Origin: Mollicutes bacterium
GTDB lineage: Bacteria; Bacillota_I; Bacilli_A; Izemoplasmatales; Izemoplasmataceae
Length of the DNA stretch: 64,000 nucleotides
Reading direction: 5' to 3'
Assembly (NCBI GenBank): GCA_003568315.1
Contig: PWYL01000004.1
Coordinates: 26,079-90,078 of the forward strand
Below, piece after piece: positions 46,668 through 55,942 of the stretch. Position 1 is the stretch's first letter, and each line of letters opens with the position of its first letter. The position numbers were made by a program, and so were the translations under genes. Under the pieces are notes generated by a model, which saw only the letters and a program-made list of their open reading frames with translations, had not been told where the DNA came from and searched no databases.

Positions 46668-47882
46668 GTGAAAGCGACAGTCATTTCTCTCGGGAACGAA
46701 CTTCTTTCCGGACAGACGACGAACACGAATCTCACCTTCATAGCCGAGAGGCTCCGCCTTCTGGGCATAGAGACCGTGGAGGCTTTCATCCTCAAAGACG
46801 AGGAGGAAGGCCTCTTTCACACGCTCGACAAAGCCGCCGGCGAGATCATCGTGACGACCGGGGGCCTCGGTCCCACCGAGGACGACATCACGAAGACATG
46901 TCTCTCCCGTTATTATGCACGGCCTCTCGAGTTTGTCGAAGAGGCGCTTCGAGCCATCGAAGAACACTTCGAACGCACGGGGCGCATCATGAAAGCGACG
47001 AACCGCCAACAGGCCTATTTCCCCAAAGGCGCCGAAATGCTTCAGAACACGGCGGGCACGGCGCCCGGCATGACGATGGAAGTGCAAGGCCGTCATATCA
47101 TCGCCTTGCCGGGACCGCCCCATGAACTCCGCAGGATGTTTCCCGCGGTGGAGGCCTATCTGCAAGAGCTCAAGAGAGAGCCGATCCATTCGGGCGGCTT
47201 CCGCATCGTCGGCCGCGGCGAGAGCGATATGGAAACCGAGGTGCGTCCTTTGCGAAAGATACACCCCGATGTGGAGATCGCTTCCTACCCCGCCTTGGGG
47301 GAGATCCGCTATATCTTCGTCGCGAACGATGAAGACGCTTTGGCCCGTGCGATGGCCGATTTTGAAAAACGGTTCGCCGAGCACATCACGGGAAGTCACG
47401 AAGAGACACTCGAGGAGCGTGTGGTCAAACTCTTGGAAAAACAAGACAAGACCATCACCATCGTGGAATCCTGCACCGGCGGGATGATCGCCTCGAGACT
47501 CGTGAACGTGCCGGGAGCGTCGAACGTCTTTTCCGAGGCCCATGTGCTCTATTCCGACGAAGCGAAGATCCGCCAGTTGAACATCAATCCCGAAATCCTC
47601 TCGCAATACGGAGCCGTCAGCCCGCAGTGCGTCTATGAACTCGCTTCGAATCTCCGAAAGCGCACGGGTTGCGATGTGAGCCTTGCCGTGAGCGGTATCG
47701 CGGGTCCCGGCGGAGAAACTGCGGAAAAACCGGTCGGAACCGTCCAATTCGGCCTCTCCCACGACGGTGTCACCGAAACCGACCATCGCCAATTCACGGG
47801 AGGAAGGCGGACCATCCGCGCGCGTGCGGCGACACACGCTCTCCATCTCGTTTTCAAGGTGCTCAGGGACCATGAAGATTGA
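46668..47882 (+). CDS. cinA: CinA family competence/damage-inducible protein (GTG start proposed)
   Basis: ATVISLGNELLSGQTTNTN, TTGGLGPTEDD, VESCTGGMIASRL, AVSGIAGPGG. Confidence 0.93.
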   Translation: MKATVISLGNELLSGQTTNTNLTFIAERLRLLGIETVEAFILKDEEEGLFHTLDKAAGEIIVTTGGLGPTEDDITKTCLSRYYARPLEFVEEALRAIEEHFERTGRIMKATNRQQAYFPKGAEMLQNTAGTAPGMTMEVQGRHIIALPGPPHELRRMFPAVEAYLQELKREPIHSGGFRIVGRGESDMETEVRPLRKIHPDVEIASYPALGEIRYIFVANDEDALARAMADFEKRFAEHITGSHEETLEERVVKLLEKQDKTITIVESCTGGMIASRLVNVPGASNVFSEAHVLYSDEAKIRQLNINPEILSQYGAVSPQCVYELASNLRKRTGCDVSLAVSGIAGPGGETAEKPVGTVQFGLSHDGVTETDHRQFTGGRRTIRARAATHALHLVFKVLRDHED

Positions 47883-48597
47883 GATTCGGAGAAGAAAGCT
47901 CGCCGATGTTCCCGTGCTCGAACATTTCGCCAACGACTCCCGGAGGCTGATATTCTTCCAACACGGCATCTTCGGCGACAAAGACCGTATCGCGCATCTG
48001 CTTTCGTCCTCGTTCGTGAAGAAGGGCTATCATGTCGTCTCCGTCGATGCCCGAAAGCACGGAGCCCGGGCAGAAGAGCCCTTCCTTTCGAAAAACAAGG
48101 TGGCAAGCGAGCTCGAACTCTTCGATGTCGTCGAGAAGACCGCCCTGGACATCGTGAAGGTCCATGAAAGGTTCTTCGTCGAAAAATATTCCCGTTTCGA
48201 TATTCTCGGCGTCTCCATGGGGGCCTATGTCACTTATAGGACAAGTGCTGTCACCGAAAGGGTGGAAACGCTCATCGCCCTCCTCGGCTCCCCCGATTTC
48301 AGCGCGACGGCATTCAACGGCTTCACGGAAGAAGACCACGAAAAACACCAAGACCGCATCGCGAAAGAACGGAAGAGGATTGACCGCATGAACCCCGCAC
48401 GAGACCCGGGAAGCCTCAACTTCACTCGCGCCATCCTCCTATCCGGAAAAGAGGATGTCATCATCCCGTCCAAACATACCGCCCGTTTCGTCGAAGACCT
48501 TCTTGGAAAAGATGTCGTCTTCCGGACCTACGATACCGGACACCGCATCGTGCGCCCCATGCACAAGGAACTTCTCGAGCTTCTCGAACCTTCCTGA
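47872..48597 (+). CDS. Alpha/beta hydrolase family protein
   Basis: FFQHGIFGDKDR, nucleophile elbow LGVSMGAY, C-terminal DTGHRI. Confidence 0.75.
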   Translation: MKIEIRRRKLADVPVLEHFANDSRRLIFFQHGIFGDKDRIAHLLSSSFVKKGYHVVSVDARKHGARAEEPFLSKNKVASELELFDVVEKTALDIVKVHERFFVEKYSRFDILGVSMGAYVTYRTSAVTERVETLIALLGSPDFSATAFNGFTEEDHEKHQDRIAKERKRIDRMNPARDPGSLNFTRAILLSGKEDVIIPSKHTARFVEDLLGKDVVFRTYDTGHRIVRPMHKELLELLEPS

Positions 48598-48602
48598 AGG
48601 TG

Positions 48603-48631
48603 TTTACAAGCCTATCCCCCTGTGCTATAAT
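48603..48631 (+). promoter_or_regulatory. Promoter of rpsF-ssb-rpsR
   Basis: TTTACA-N17-TATAAT. Confidence 0.75.
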
Positions 48632-48639
48632 ACTCTATC

Positions 48640-48694
48640 GTGAGCATACTCACATCCTTGCCGCATCATGCGGCCATCAGACCGGAAGGAGGAG
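48640..48694 (+). ncRNA. Candidate S6:S18 ribosomal leader
   Basis: gtgag-cata-ctcac hairpin; TCCTT (48655-48659) pairs AAGGA of the SD (48686-48690), inner GCCGCA/TGCGGC, 3' bulge with ACCGG. Confidence 0.5.
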
Positions 48695-48699
48695 TAAAA

Positions 48700-48987
48700 G
48701 TGAGAAAGTACGAGATCATGTACGTCATCCGCCCCGACCTCGAGGAAGAGGCCCGAAAGGCCATTGTCGAGGAACTCGCAGCCATTTTCCCCAAGTTCGA
48801 TTCCGAAGTGGAAAAGCTGGACGAATGGGGCATGCGCGAACTGGCCTATGAAATCGACAACCATGCCAAGGGCTACTATGTGGTCATGGACGTCAAGGCC
48901 ACACAGGAAGCGCGGGCCGAATTCGATCGCGTCATCGGCCTCAAAGAAGAAGTGATCCGTCATATCGTCATCCGTGATGAACGATAG
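48700..48987 (+). CDS. rpsF: 30S ribosomal protein S6 (GTG start)
   Basis: RKYEIMYVIRPDLEEEARKAIVEE; WGMRELAYEIDNHAKGYYVVMD. Confidence 0.97.
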   Translation: MRKYEIMYVIRPDLEEEARKAIVEELAAIFPKFDSEVEKLDEWGMRELAYEIDNHAKGYYVVMDVKATQEARAEFDRVIGLKEEVIRHIVIRDER

Positions 48988-49008
48988 ACGAAACGAGGTG
49001 TTTTGCAT

Positions 49009-49446
49009 ATGTTGAACCGCACCGTGCTGGTCGGGAGACTGACCAAGGACCCCGAACTCAGAAAAACCGGAAACGACATTCCCGTCACGACCTTCACCCT
49101 GGCGGTGAACCGTCCCTTCAGGAACCAACGGGGGGAGACCGACGCCGATTTCATCCAGGTCGTCGTCTGGCGTCGCCAGGCGGAAAACGTCGCCCAATAC
49201 GTTTCCAAGGGAAGCCTTGTCGGCGTGGATGGCCGCATACAGAGCAGGACCTATGACGACCAGGAAGGCAATCGCCGTTACGTGACCGAGGTTGTCGCCG
49301 ATTCGGTGCAGTTTTTGGAGCCAAAAGGCACAAGCGCACCGCGGGAAGAGGACACAAGCCGGAAGGAACCTTCCCAAAACGAAAACCGTCGTGACGATGA
49401 CGATCTCAAGGATATCGACATCGCCGACGACGATCTACCATTTTGA
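49009..49446 (+). CDS. ssb: Single-stranded DNA-binding protein
   Basis: [19 protein letters not shown]; acidic tip DIADDDLPF. Confidence 0.97.
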   Translation: MLNRTVLVGRLTKDPELRKTGNDIPVTTFTLAVNRPFRNQRGETDADFIQVVVWRRQAENVAQYVSKGSLVGVDGRIQSRTYDDQEGNRRYVTEVVADSVQFLEPKGTSAPREEDTSRKEPSQNENRRDDDDLKDIDIADDDLPF

Positions 49447-49460
49447 AGGAGGAATGAGAC

Positions 49461-49697
49461 ATGGCAAGAGGCAACTACCGTCGCCGCCGCAAGAAGACCT
49501 GCTATTTCACGGAAAACAAGATAGAATACATCGACTTCAAGGACGCGGCTTTGCTCAAACGTTTCATCTCGGAACGGGGCAAGATCCTGCCCAAACGCGT
49601 CACGGGTACCAAGGCGAAACACCAGAAGAAACTCGCTGTCGCCATCAAACGCGCCCGTCACATGGCGCTTCTGCCCTACGTTGAAGAAGAATCGTAA
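49461..49697 (+). CDS. rpsR: 30S ribosomal protein S18
   Basis: [50 protein letters not shown]. Confidence 0.97.
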   Translation: MARGNYRRRRKKTCYFTENKIEYIDFKDAALLKRFISERGKILPKRVTGTKAKHQKKLAVAIKRARHMALLPYVEEES

Positions 49698-49716
49698 GGC
49701 ATGATGAAGACAATGG

Positions 49717-49748
49717 AAAAGAGGAAGCGTTGAACGCTTCCTCTTTTT
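49717..49748. terminator. Bidirectional intrinsic terminator between rpsR and yhhQ-like gene
   Basis: aaaagaggaagcg-ttga(a)-cgcttcctcttttt. Confidence 0.92.
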
Positions 49749-49771
49749 GGAACACAAGCGATATGAAGACA

Positions 49772-50464
49772 CTATTCCCAACCGCTCACGGGGCGGATCC
49801 TCTTCATGAGATAGACGAACGGGGTGTCGAGTACCGCGACCAGGAGTTTGATGAGATAGGTCGTGACGAAGATGCTGACGAGGGTCGAGAACCCATAGAG
49901 ACCCGAAAGGGCGATGGGCACGAAGATGGCCGTGTCGAGGAGTTGCGAAAGCATGGTCGATCCCAGGTTCCTGATATAGAGGGTTTTGTCCGAGGCGAAA
50001 CGGCGTTTGATGCGTTGGAAGATGTGGACATCGAAAAGCTGGCTCACGATGTAGGCGATGATGCTTCCGAGCGCAATCCGCGGGAGAACGCTGAATATCG
50101 TCCGCATCGCTTGATGCACCTCTTCGGCGGGTTCGGTCGCTGCCGGTACGAAGAACAGGGCGAACTGCATGGCCACTACGGCCGACAACATGACGAAAAA
50201 GCCGATGAAGACAGCGCGACGAGCCTCTTTCGGACCGTACTTCTCGTTGAGCGTATCAGTCACGAGGAAGAGGGAACCATACATGATGTTTCCGAGTGTG
50301 GCCTCGAAACCGAATAGTTCGATGGATTTCGTCACCTGGATGTTGGCGAGTACCGTACCCATGGCGATCCAACAAAAAAGCCCCGTCTTGCCGAACACCT
50401 TGTAGATCGCGACCACAAGGACGAAATTGACCAGGGCGAAAGCGAACCAGAGCAACTCATTCAT
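49772..50464 (-). CDS. YhhQ/COG1738-type queuosine precursor transporter
   Basis: Vut_1/YhhQ-like membrane protein (NIQVTKSIELFGFEATLGNIMYGSLFLVTDTLNEKYGPKEARRAV); start has AGGAGG. Confidence 0.9.
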   Translation of the reverse strand: MNELLWFAFALVNFVLVVAIYKVFGKTGLFCWIAMGTVLANIQVTKSIELFGFEATLGNIMYGSLFLVTDTLNEKYGPKEARRAVFIGFFVMLSAVVAMQFALFFVPAATEPAEEVHQAMRTIFSVLPRIALGSIIAYIVSQLFDVHIFQRIKRRFASDKTLYIRNLGSTMLSQLLDTAIFVPIALSGLYGFSTLVSIFVTTYLIKLLVAVLDTPFVYLMKRIRPVSGWE

Positions 50465-50471
50465 ATGAAAG

Positions 50472-50512
50472 CCTCCTAGTTTTGATAACGCAGGATGGAA
50501 TTTCGAACTGCG
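50472..50512 (-). ncRNA. preQ1-I-like riboswitch overlapping the SD of the YhhQ-type gene
   Basis: Minus strand CGCAG-TTCGAAATTCCATC-CTGCG-TTATCAAAACTAGGAGG: P1, C before P1', A-rich tail pairing region ending in SD. Confidence 0.8.
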
Positions 50513-50524
50513 TATACGTCCCGT

Positions 50525-50553
50525 ATTATAGTGTCCACCCGGAGGAAAGTCAA
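50525..50553 (-). promoter_or_regulatory. Promoter of the preQ1-YhhQ unit
   Basis: TTGACT-N17-TATAAT on minus strand. Confidence 0.8.
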
Positions 50554-50645
50554 GAAAATCCCCGTTCCCACCCGCTCCATCCGGAACCGATATGTGATAT
50601 AATGGGTGAGTACCGAACCACACCGGGGACAATCGAGGTGACTCT

Positions 50646-53081
50646 ATGGAAAAAGGCTCTTTGACCATTCTATCACTCGTGCTGTTGGCCCTTTTTTTGG
50701 TGGTCGGTTTCATGCTGACCGATCTCGGGCCGTTTCCCATCATCATCGTGAGTATCGTGATTGTCGCCCTCAATGCGCTCTATGTGCTCTTGTTCTTCCG
50801 TCAGAAGAGGATGCGCATGCAGTTTCTGCAAAAGGACATCGAAGCCAAGGACTCCGTCCTGAAACGCAAAGAGAAAGCGGAAGAACGTCTTTTCCATGAT
50901 ATGCCGACAGGGGTGGTCCTTCTCGATGACGACTTGCGTGTGCGTTTCGCCAACCGGGCGGCGCGAGACATCTTCAAAAGCCCTCTCGAGGCGCGCCCCC
51001 TGGAAATCCTGCACGGGGAGATACATGAAGCGCTGCAGATGGACACGCTGGACCATCCCCGGGTTTTTCGGATCTATGACGACTATTTCGAAGTCCATTA
51101 TCATGACCAGGAACGGGGTCTCTACTTCTACAAAGAGACAGAACGTGAACGATTGAAGGAAGACCACGAGAACTTGACGAGCGCCATCGGGGTTTTGCAT
51201 CTGGACAATCTCGAAGATGCCGTCGGTGTGCTCGATGTCCAAGAACAAGGCGAGATACAAGGCAGGCTCCTCGGCGCTTTGGATGATTGGGCCGAAGAGC
51301 GGGGATTCCATATCGTGCCCGTCTCGGCCGCCAAGATGTATGTCTATCTCCACAAGATGAACCTTGAGGAACTGATCGATGAGGATTTCGCCATCATCGA
51401 CGAGATTGCCCGGATTTCCGGAGAGAACGAGCTCATCATCACCCTGTCGGGCGGTTTCGCCTGCGCTTCGATTCCGCTTTCCGACCTCGCCCGCATCGCC
51501 GAGGACGCGCTCGACCTCGCACTCTCCCGCGGCGGCGACCAGATCGTCATCAACATCCAGGGCGAGGATTTCAAGTACTTCGGCGGCAACACCAACACCC
51601 AGGAGAAGAGGACGCGCATCTCGAGCCGGATCAATGCCAAGAAGATCGATATGCTTTTCACATCCGCCAGCAAGGTGTTCATCATGCCGCACCGTTATGC
51701 GGATGCCGATGCTCTCGGTGCTGCCATCGGACTGTTGAAGATGGCTCTGTCGGCCCACAAGGAAGCCCACATCGTCATAGACGATGAGGCCGTCGACCAG
51801 ACGGTCGCCAAGATCATGACCCGGATGGAATACGAGTACGTTTCCCTCCTCGACTATTTCCTCACCCCCGAGAAAGCCCTCCAATATTTCGACCGTCGCA
51901 GTCTCCTCGTGCTCGCCGACCATCACTCGGAAAGCCAACTCCTGGACGCAAGGCTCGTCGAGAAGACGAACGGTATCATCATCGTCGACCACCACCGCCG
52001 GATGAAAGACAGCATCGAAGGCGTGAGATTGGCCTATATCGAACCCTATGCCTCGAGCTCCACCGAACTCGTCGCCGAAATGGTGAGCGTGTATCCCAAA
52101 AATGTGCATCTGAACGCCTTCGAGGCGACGGTGATGTTGCTGGGGATGGTGGTCGACACCAACAACTTCACCTACCGTACGGGCTCGAGGACATTCGAGG
52201 CGGCCGCCTTTCTGCGCCGCTACGGGGCCGACACCTACCGCGTCAAGAACATCCTTCGGGAGTCCTTGCAGGAGAAGAAGATGAAAGCGGAACTGATCAA
52301 GAACGCCGAAGTGGTGAACAAACGTTTCGCCATCACCATCGTCCCCGAGGATTTCAACGCCGACAGGCAACTTCTCGCCCAAGTCGCCAACAGCCTGCTC
52401 GAGGTGGATGCCATCGTCGCCGCCTTCGCGCTCGGACAGATCGGCAAACAGACGATCGGCATCAGTGCGCGAAGCCTGGAAGGTTTCAACGTCCAGACCA
52501 TCATGGAGTCTTTCGGCGGTGGCGGTCACTTCAACAACGCCGGAGCCCAGATCGAAAAACGGGACGAAGCCGATGTGAAGAAAGAACTCATAGAACTATT
52601 GGAAGATTCCAGTCAGGAGGAGAGACCCTTGAAAGTCATACTGAAAAAGGACCTCAAGAACAAAGGCAAGAAAGGTGAGGTCATCGACGTCAAACCCGGA
52701 TACGGAAACTATCTTTTGACGAGTGGACAGGCCATTGAGGCCACCCCCGAGAACATCCAGAACCTCGAGGAGAAAAAGAAGAAGGAACAAGAGCAGTCCG
52801 AGAAACACCTCGAGGAGATGAAGGCTCTGAAGGATCGCATCGATTATAGGGCCGTGAAAGTCTATGTGAAAATCGGGAAGAACGGAAAACTTTTCGGAAA
52901 GATTACGACGAAACAGATCGCGGAGGCCTTCGAGGAACAACACGGTGTCGCTTTGGACAAGAGGAAGATCGTCTTGGACGAGCCCATCGACACCCTGGGC
53001 AACTACCAGATTGATGTGAAACTCCACAAAGACGTCACCGCGACGTTCGAACTGATGGTCCTCGAGCAGCAAGATGGCTGA
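50646..53081 (+). CDS. GdpP-type cyclic-di-AMP phosphodiesterase fused to 50S ribosomal protein L9
   Basis: Two TM, PAS-like, degenerate GGDEF-like, DHH (HRYADADALGA, DHHRR), DHHA1 GGGGHFNNAG, then L9 (LKVILKKDLKNKGKKGEVIDVKPGYGNYLL) without a stop. Confidence 0.95.
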   Translation: MEKGSLTILSLVLLALFLVVGFMLTDLGPFPIIIVSIVIVALNALYVLLFFRQKRMRMQFLQKDIEAKDSVLKRKEKAEERLFHDMPTGVVLLDDDLRVRFANRAARDIFKSPLEARPLEILHGEIHEALQMDTLDHPRVFRIYDDYFEVHYHDQERGLYFYKETERERLKEDHENLTSAIGVLHLDNLEDAVGVLDVQEQGEIQGRLLGALDDWAEERGFHIVPVSAAKMYVYLHKMNLEELIDEDFAIIDEIARISGENELIITLSGGFACASIPLSDLARIAEDALDLALSRGGDQIVINIQGEDFKYFGGNTNTQEKRTRISSRINAKKIDMLFTSASKVFIMPHRYADADALGAAIGLLKMALSAHKEAHIVIDDEAVDQTVAKIMTRMEYEYVSLLDYFLTPEKALQYFDRRSLLVLADHHSESQLLDARLVEKTNGIIIVDHHRRMKDSIEGVRLAYIEPYASSSTELVAEMVSVYPKNVHLNAFEATVMLLGMVVDTNNFTYRTGSRTFEAAAFLRRYGADTYRVKNILRESLQEKKMKAELIKNAEVVNKRFAITIVPEDFNADRQLLAQVANSLLEVDAIVAAFALGQIGKQTIGISARSLEGFNVQTIMESFGGGGHFNNAGAQIEKRDEADVKKELIELLEDSSQEERPLKVILKKDLKNKGKKGEVIDVKPGYGNYLLTSGQAIEATPENIQNLEEKKKKEQEQSEKHLEEMKALKDRIDYRAVKVYVKIGKNGKLFGKITTKQIAEAFEEQHGVALDKRKIVLDEPIDTLGNYQIDVKLHKDVTATFELMVLEQQDG
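52629..53081 (+). CDS. rplI: Possible separately initiated ribosomal protein L9 (TTG start, in frame inside the fusion ORF)
   Basis: AGGAGG at 52615-52620, 8-nt spacer, in-frame TTG; 150-aa L9. Confidence 0.65.
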   Translation: MKVILKKDLKNKGKKGEVIDVKPGYGNYLLTSGQAIEATPENIQNLEEKKKKEQEQSEKHLEEMKALKDRIDYRAVKVYVKIGKNGKLFGKITTKQIAEAFEEQHGVALDKRKIVLDEPIDTLGNYQIDVKLHKDVTATFELMVLEQQDG

Positions 53082-54441
53082 AAAGACGCTGCCGCACAAT
53101 CTTGAAGCCGAACAGAACGTCCTCGGCTCCGTCTTCCTCGATCCCAACACCGTAAAACCGATTCGCGACGCCCTTTCCGAAAAGGACTTCTTCGCCCGCC
53201 GTCATCGGCTCATATACCGCGCCATCATCGATTTGCACGATGAGGGCGTGGATATCGACTACACCACGCTCACCGACAAGCTCGAGACGAGAAAGCAGTT
53301 GCTCGATGCCGGAGGTGCCGATTATATCCTCGGTCTTTCCGACACGACGCCCTCGCTCGCCAATTTGGAACACTACATCAACATCGTCCGCGACAAGGCG
53401 GTCGTCCGCAACATGATAGAAATCGCCCGCGATGTGAGCGAAAAAGGCTTCACCGCCAAGGAGATGGAAACCTACATCGACGAATCGGAGCGGCGCATCT
53501 TCAATGTGGCGACATCCAGGCGCACATCCGACTTCGTCACCCTCGGTAAAGTCACCGAGGAAGTCATCTTGAAGACCGAAGAGGCCAAGAACAAACAAGG
53601 CGAGATCCTCGGTCTCGACACCGGCTATGAACGGTTGAACTATTACACCTTCGGCCTGCAGCCGACGGAACTCTATATCATCGCCGCCCGCCCCTCCATG
53701 GGGAAAAGCGCCTTCGCGTTGAACATCGCCACCAATGTGGCGAAACTGAAAAAGAGACCCTATATCGCCTATTTCTCCCTGGAGATGGGTGTGGAACAGC
53801 TTGTCGGAAGGATGCTTTCTGCCGAGTCGAACATCGACAGCGCCCGTCTTCGGACCGGAGATTTGAGTTCCAACGAATGGCAACGTCTTTCCGTGGCGAG
53901 CGACCGTTTGCAGAAGTTGAACATGCTCTTCGACGATTCGGGGACGGTCAAAGTGACCGACCTCCGCCAGAAGTGCCGCAAGCTCAAACAGGAGGGGCGT
54001 CTCGACATCGTCGTCATCGACTACCTTCAGTTGCTTTCGGGCTCCATCCCCCAATCGAACCGGGTGCAGGAGGTTTCGGAAATCTCGAGGACCCTGAAGG
54101 AGATGTCCCGTGAATTGAAAGTCCCCGTGATCGCGCTCTCGCAGCTTTCCCGCAGCGTAGAACAACGCACCAACAAGCGCCCGATCATGGCCGACCTCAG
54201 GGAATCGGGCTCCATCGAGCAGGATGCGGACGTCGTGCTTTTCCTCTATCGTGAGGACTATTACAATCCCAAGACCACCGAAAGGCCCGACATCGTCGAT
54301 GTCATGGTCGCCAAGAACCGCTCGGGCGCGACGAACGTCACGGGCTTTCCGCTGATCTTTCGCCGTCGCTTCAGCCAGTTCAAGACCACGAAGGACCCGA
54401 AACACGAAGCCCGGGACATCGACCTCGACGACCTCGAATAA
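53074..54441 (+). CDS. dnaB: Replicative DNA helicase DnaB
   Basis: LPHNLEAEQNVLGSVFLDP; RPSMGKSAFALNIA; LRESGSIEQDADVVLFLYR. Confidence 0.98.
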   Translation: MAEKTLPHNLEAEQNVLGSVFLDPNTVKPIRDALSEKDFFARRHRLIYRAIIDLHDEGVDIDYTTLTDKLETRKQLLDAGGADYILGLSDTTPSLANLEHYINIVRDKAVVRNMIEIARDVSEKGFTAKEMETYIDESERRIFNVATSRRTSDFVTLGKVTEEVILKTEEAKNKQGEILGLDTGYERLNYYTFGLQPTELYIIAARPSMGKSAFALNIATNVAKLKKRPYIAYFSLEMGVEQLVGRMLSAESNIDSARLRTGDLSSNEWQRLSVASDRLQKLNMLFDDSGTVKVTDLRQKCRKLKQEGRLDIVVIDYLQLLSGSIPQSNRVQEVSEISRTLKEMSRELKVPVIALSQLSRSVEQRTNKRPIMADLRESGSIEQDADVVLFLYREDYYNPKTTERPDIVDVMVAKNRSGATNVTGFPLIFRRRFSQFKTTKDPKHEARDIDLDDLE

Positions 54442-54459
54442 CACGCACCGCGTGTTATT
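54437..54459 (+). terminator. Hairpin overlapping the dnaB stop, possible terminator
   Basis: aataacacg-caccg-cgtgttatt followed by cttcttt. Confidence 0.55.
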
Positions 54460-54512
54460 CTTCTTTGTGAGAGCCTTCAAGGAGACCGCTTTTTCCGAAA
54501 GGAGGCCCCGGT

Positions 54513-55916
54513 TTGACCCTGCATGTTTCCGAGACCCCTCTCAAGCGGAAGATCGATCTGACCGAGGGAAGCATCCTGAAAAAGATCCTCATTGTCGCCG
54601 TGCCGACGCTGCTCACGAGCCTCATGCAGATGACTTACAACCTCGTCGACATATTCTTTGTCTCCCGTGTCGACAGGATCGGCTTGGATCCCACCGAGGC
54701 GGTGGCCGGCGTCGGCACGGCGGCCTTCTACACGTGGTTCGGCATGGGGGTCATGCTCATCGTCAAGATTGGCGTGAGCGTCTATGTCTCCCAAGCCGCC
54801 GGCAGGAACGACAAGGAGGCCGTCGACAGCCATCTGAGCAACGGCCTTCTGGTCATGGTCCTGCTGGCGCTTTTCTATTCGCTCGCGGGCTATTTCTTCC
54901 GAAGCGAGTTCGTCGGCATCTTCAACATCGAGAACACGCGAGTCGTAGGCCATGCGGAGGACTATCTCGCCATCGTCAGCATGTTCATGGTGTTCATCTT
55001 CGTCGCGAATGTCTTCAACGGTGTCTATGACGGGCTGGGAAAGACGATCAACACTTTCTACATCATGGCGGCGGGGCTGCTTTTGAACATCGTGCTCGAT
55101 CCCTTGTTGATCCTTTGGGCGGGACTCGGTGTCCAAGGCGCCGCCATCGCGACTGTCATCGCCCAGGGGTTCACCGTCTTGGTCTATCTATTCGTCTATG
55201 CCTCCCAACGCCGCCCGGCCGTCCTCGCCCCGATCAGACACTTTTCCCCTTCGACCATGAAAAGGATCGTGATCCTGGGTCTTCCCGTCGGCATCCAGAG
55301 CATGGCCATGGCCACCATCTCCATCATCGTCGGCATCTTCGTGGCTTCTTTCGGCGAAGCCGCCATCAGTGTCTCGCGCATCGGCAGCCAGATCGAGGCG
55401 TTGAGCTGGATGATCGCTTTGGGGTTCCAAGTCGCGATCAGCGCTTTCGTGGGGCAAAACTACGGTGCGATGAAAATAGGGAGGATCAAACAGGGATACC
55501 TTTCTTCCATGCGCCTTCTCGTGCCTTACGGCATAACCGTGAGTCTCGTCCTCTTCTTTTTCGCGGAGCCGTTGTTCGCGCTTTTTATCGATGAAGAGCC
55601 GACACTTGCCTTCGGCGCGGAGTATCTCCGTATCATCAGCATATCCCAACTCTTCATGATTCTCGAGCTTGTGACGGCAGGCGCCTTCAACGGGCTCGGC
55701 AAGACCGTAGCGCCTTCCGGTGTGGGCATCGTCGGCAACATCATGCGGATCCCTTTCGCCTATGGCGCCGCCACCATGGCCGGTATCTGGTGGACCCTCA
55801 GCGCCACCTCGGTCTTCAAGGGCCTCGCTCTCGTCCTTTTGTTCGTGGTGTTCTTCAGCCGCCTCTCGGCGCGTCACAGGGAAAGAGTCGCGCTTGAAAA
55901 CTACCGGGCGCTGTAA
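54513..55916 (+). CDS. MATE family efflux transporter
   Basis: 12-TM MatE protein; MQMTYNLVDIFFVSRV, GLGKT repeats. Confidence 0.92.
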   Translation: MTLHVSETPLKRKIDLTEGSILKKILIVAVPTLLTSLMQMTYNLVDIFFVSRVDRIGLDPTEAVAGVGTAAFYTWFGMGVMLIVKIGVSVYVSQAAGRNDKEAVDSHLSNGLLVMVLLALFYSLAGYFFRSEFVGIFNIENTRVVGHAEDYLAIVSMFMVFIFVANVFNGVYDGLGKTINTFYIMAAGLLLNIVLDPLLILWAGLGVQGAAIATVIAQGFTVLVYLFVYASQRRPAVLAPIRHFSPSTMKRIVILGLPVGIQSMAMATISIIVGIFVASFGEAAISVSRIGSQIEALSWMIALGFQVAISAFVGQNYGAMKIGRIKQGYLSSMRLLVPYGITVSLVLFFFAEPLFALFIDEEPTLAFGAEYLRIISISQLFMILELVTAGAFNGLGKTVAPSGVGIVGNIMRIPFAYGAATMAGIWWTLSATSVFKGLALVLLFVVFFSRLSARHRERVALENYRAL

Positions 55917-55942
55917 TATAATATTTGTTCGGAGTTGATCGT

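Noticed and set aside
50673-52529. 618-aa minus-strand ORF antisense to gdpP
   Set aside because: Shadow ORF; D/E/V-rich low-information translation typical of antisense frames here.
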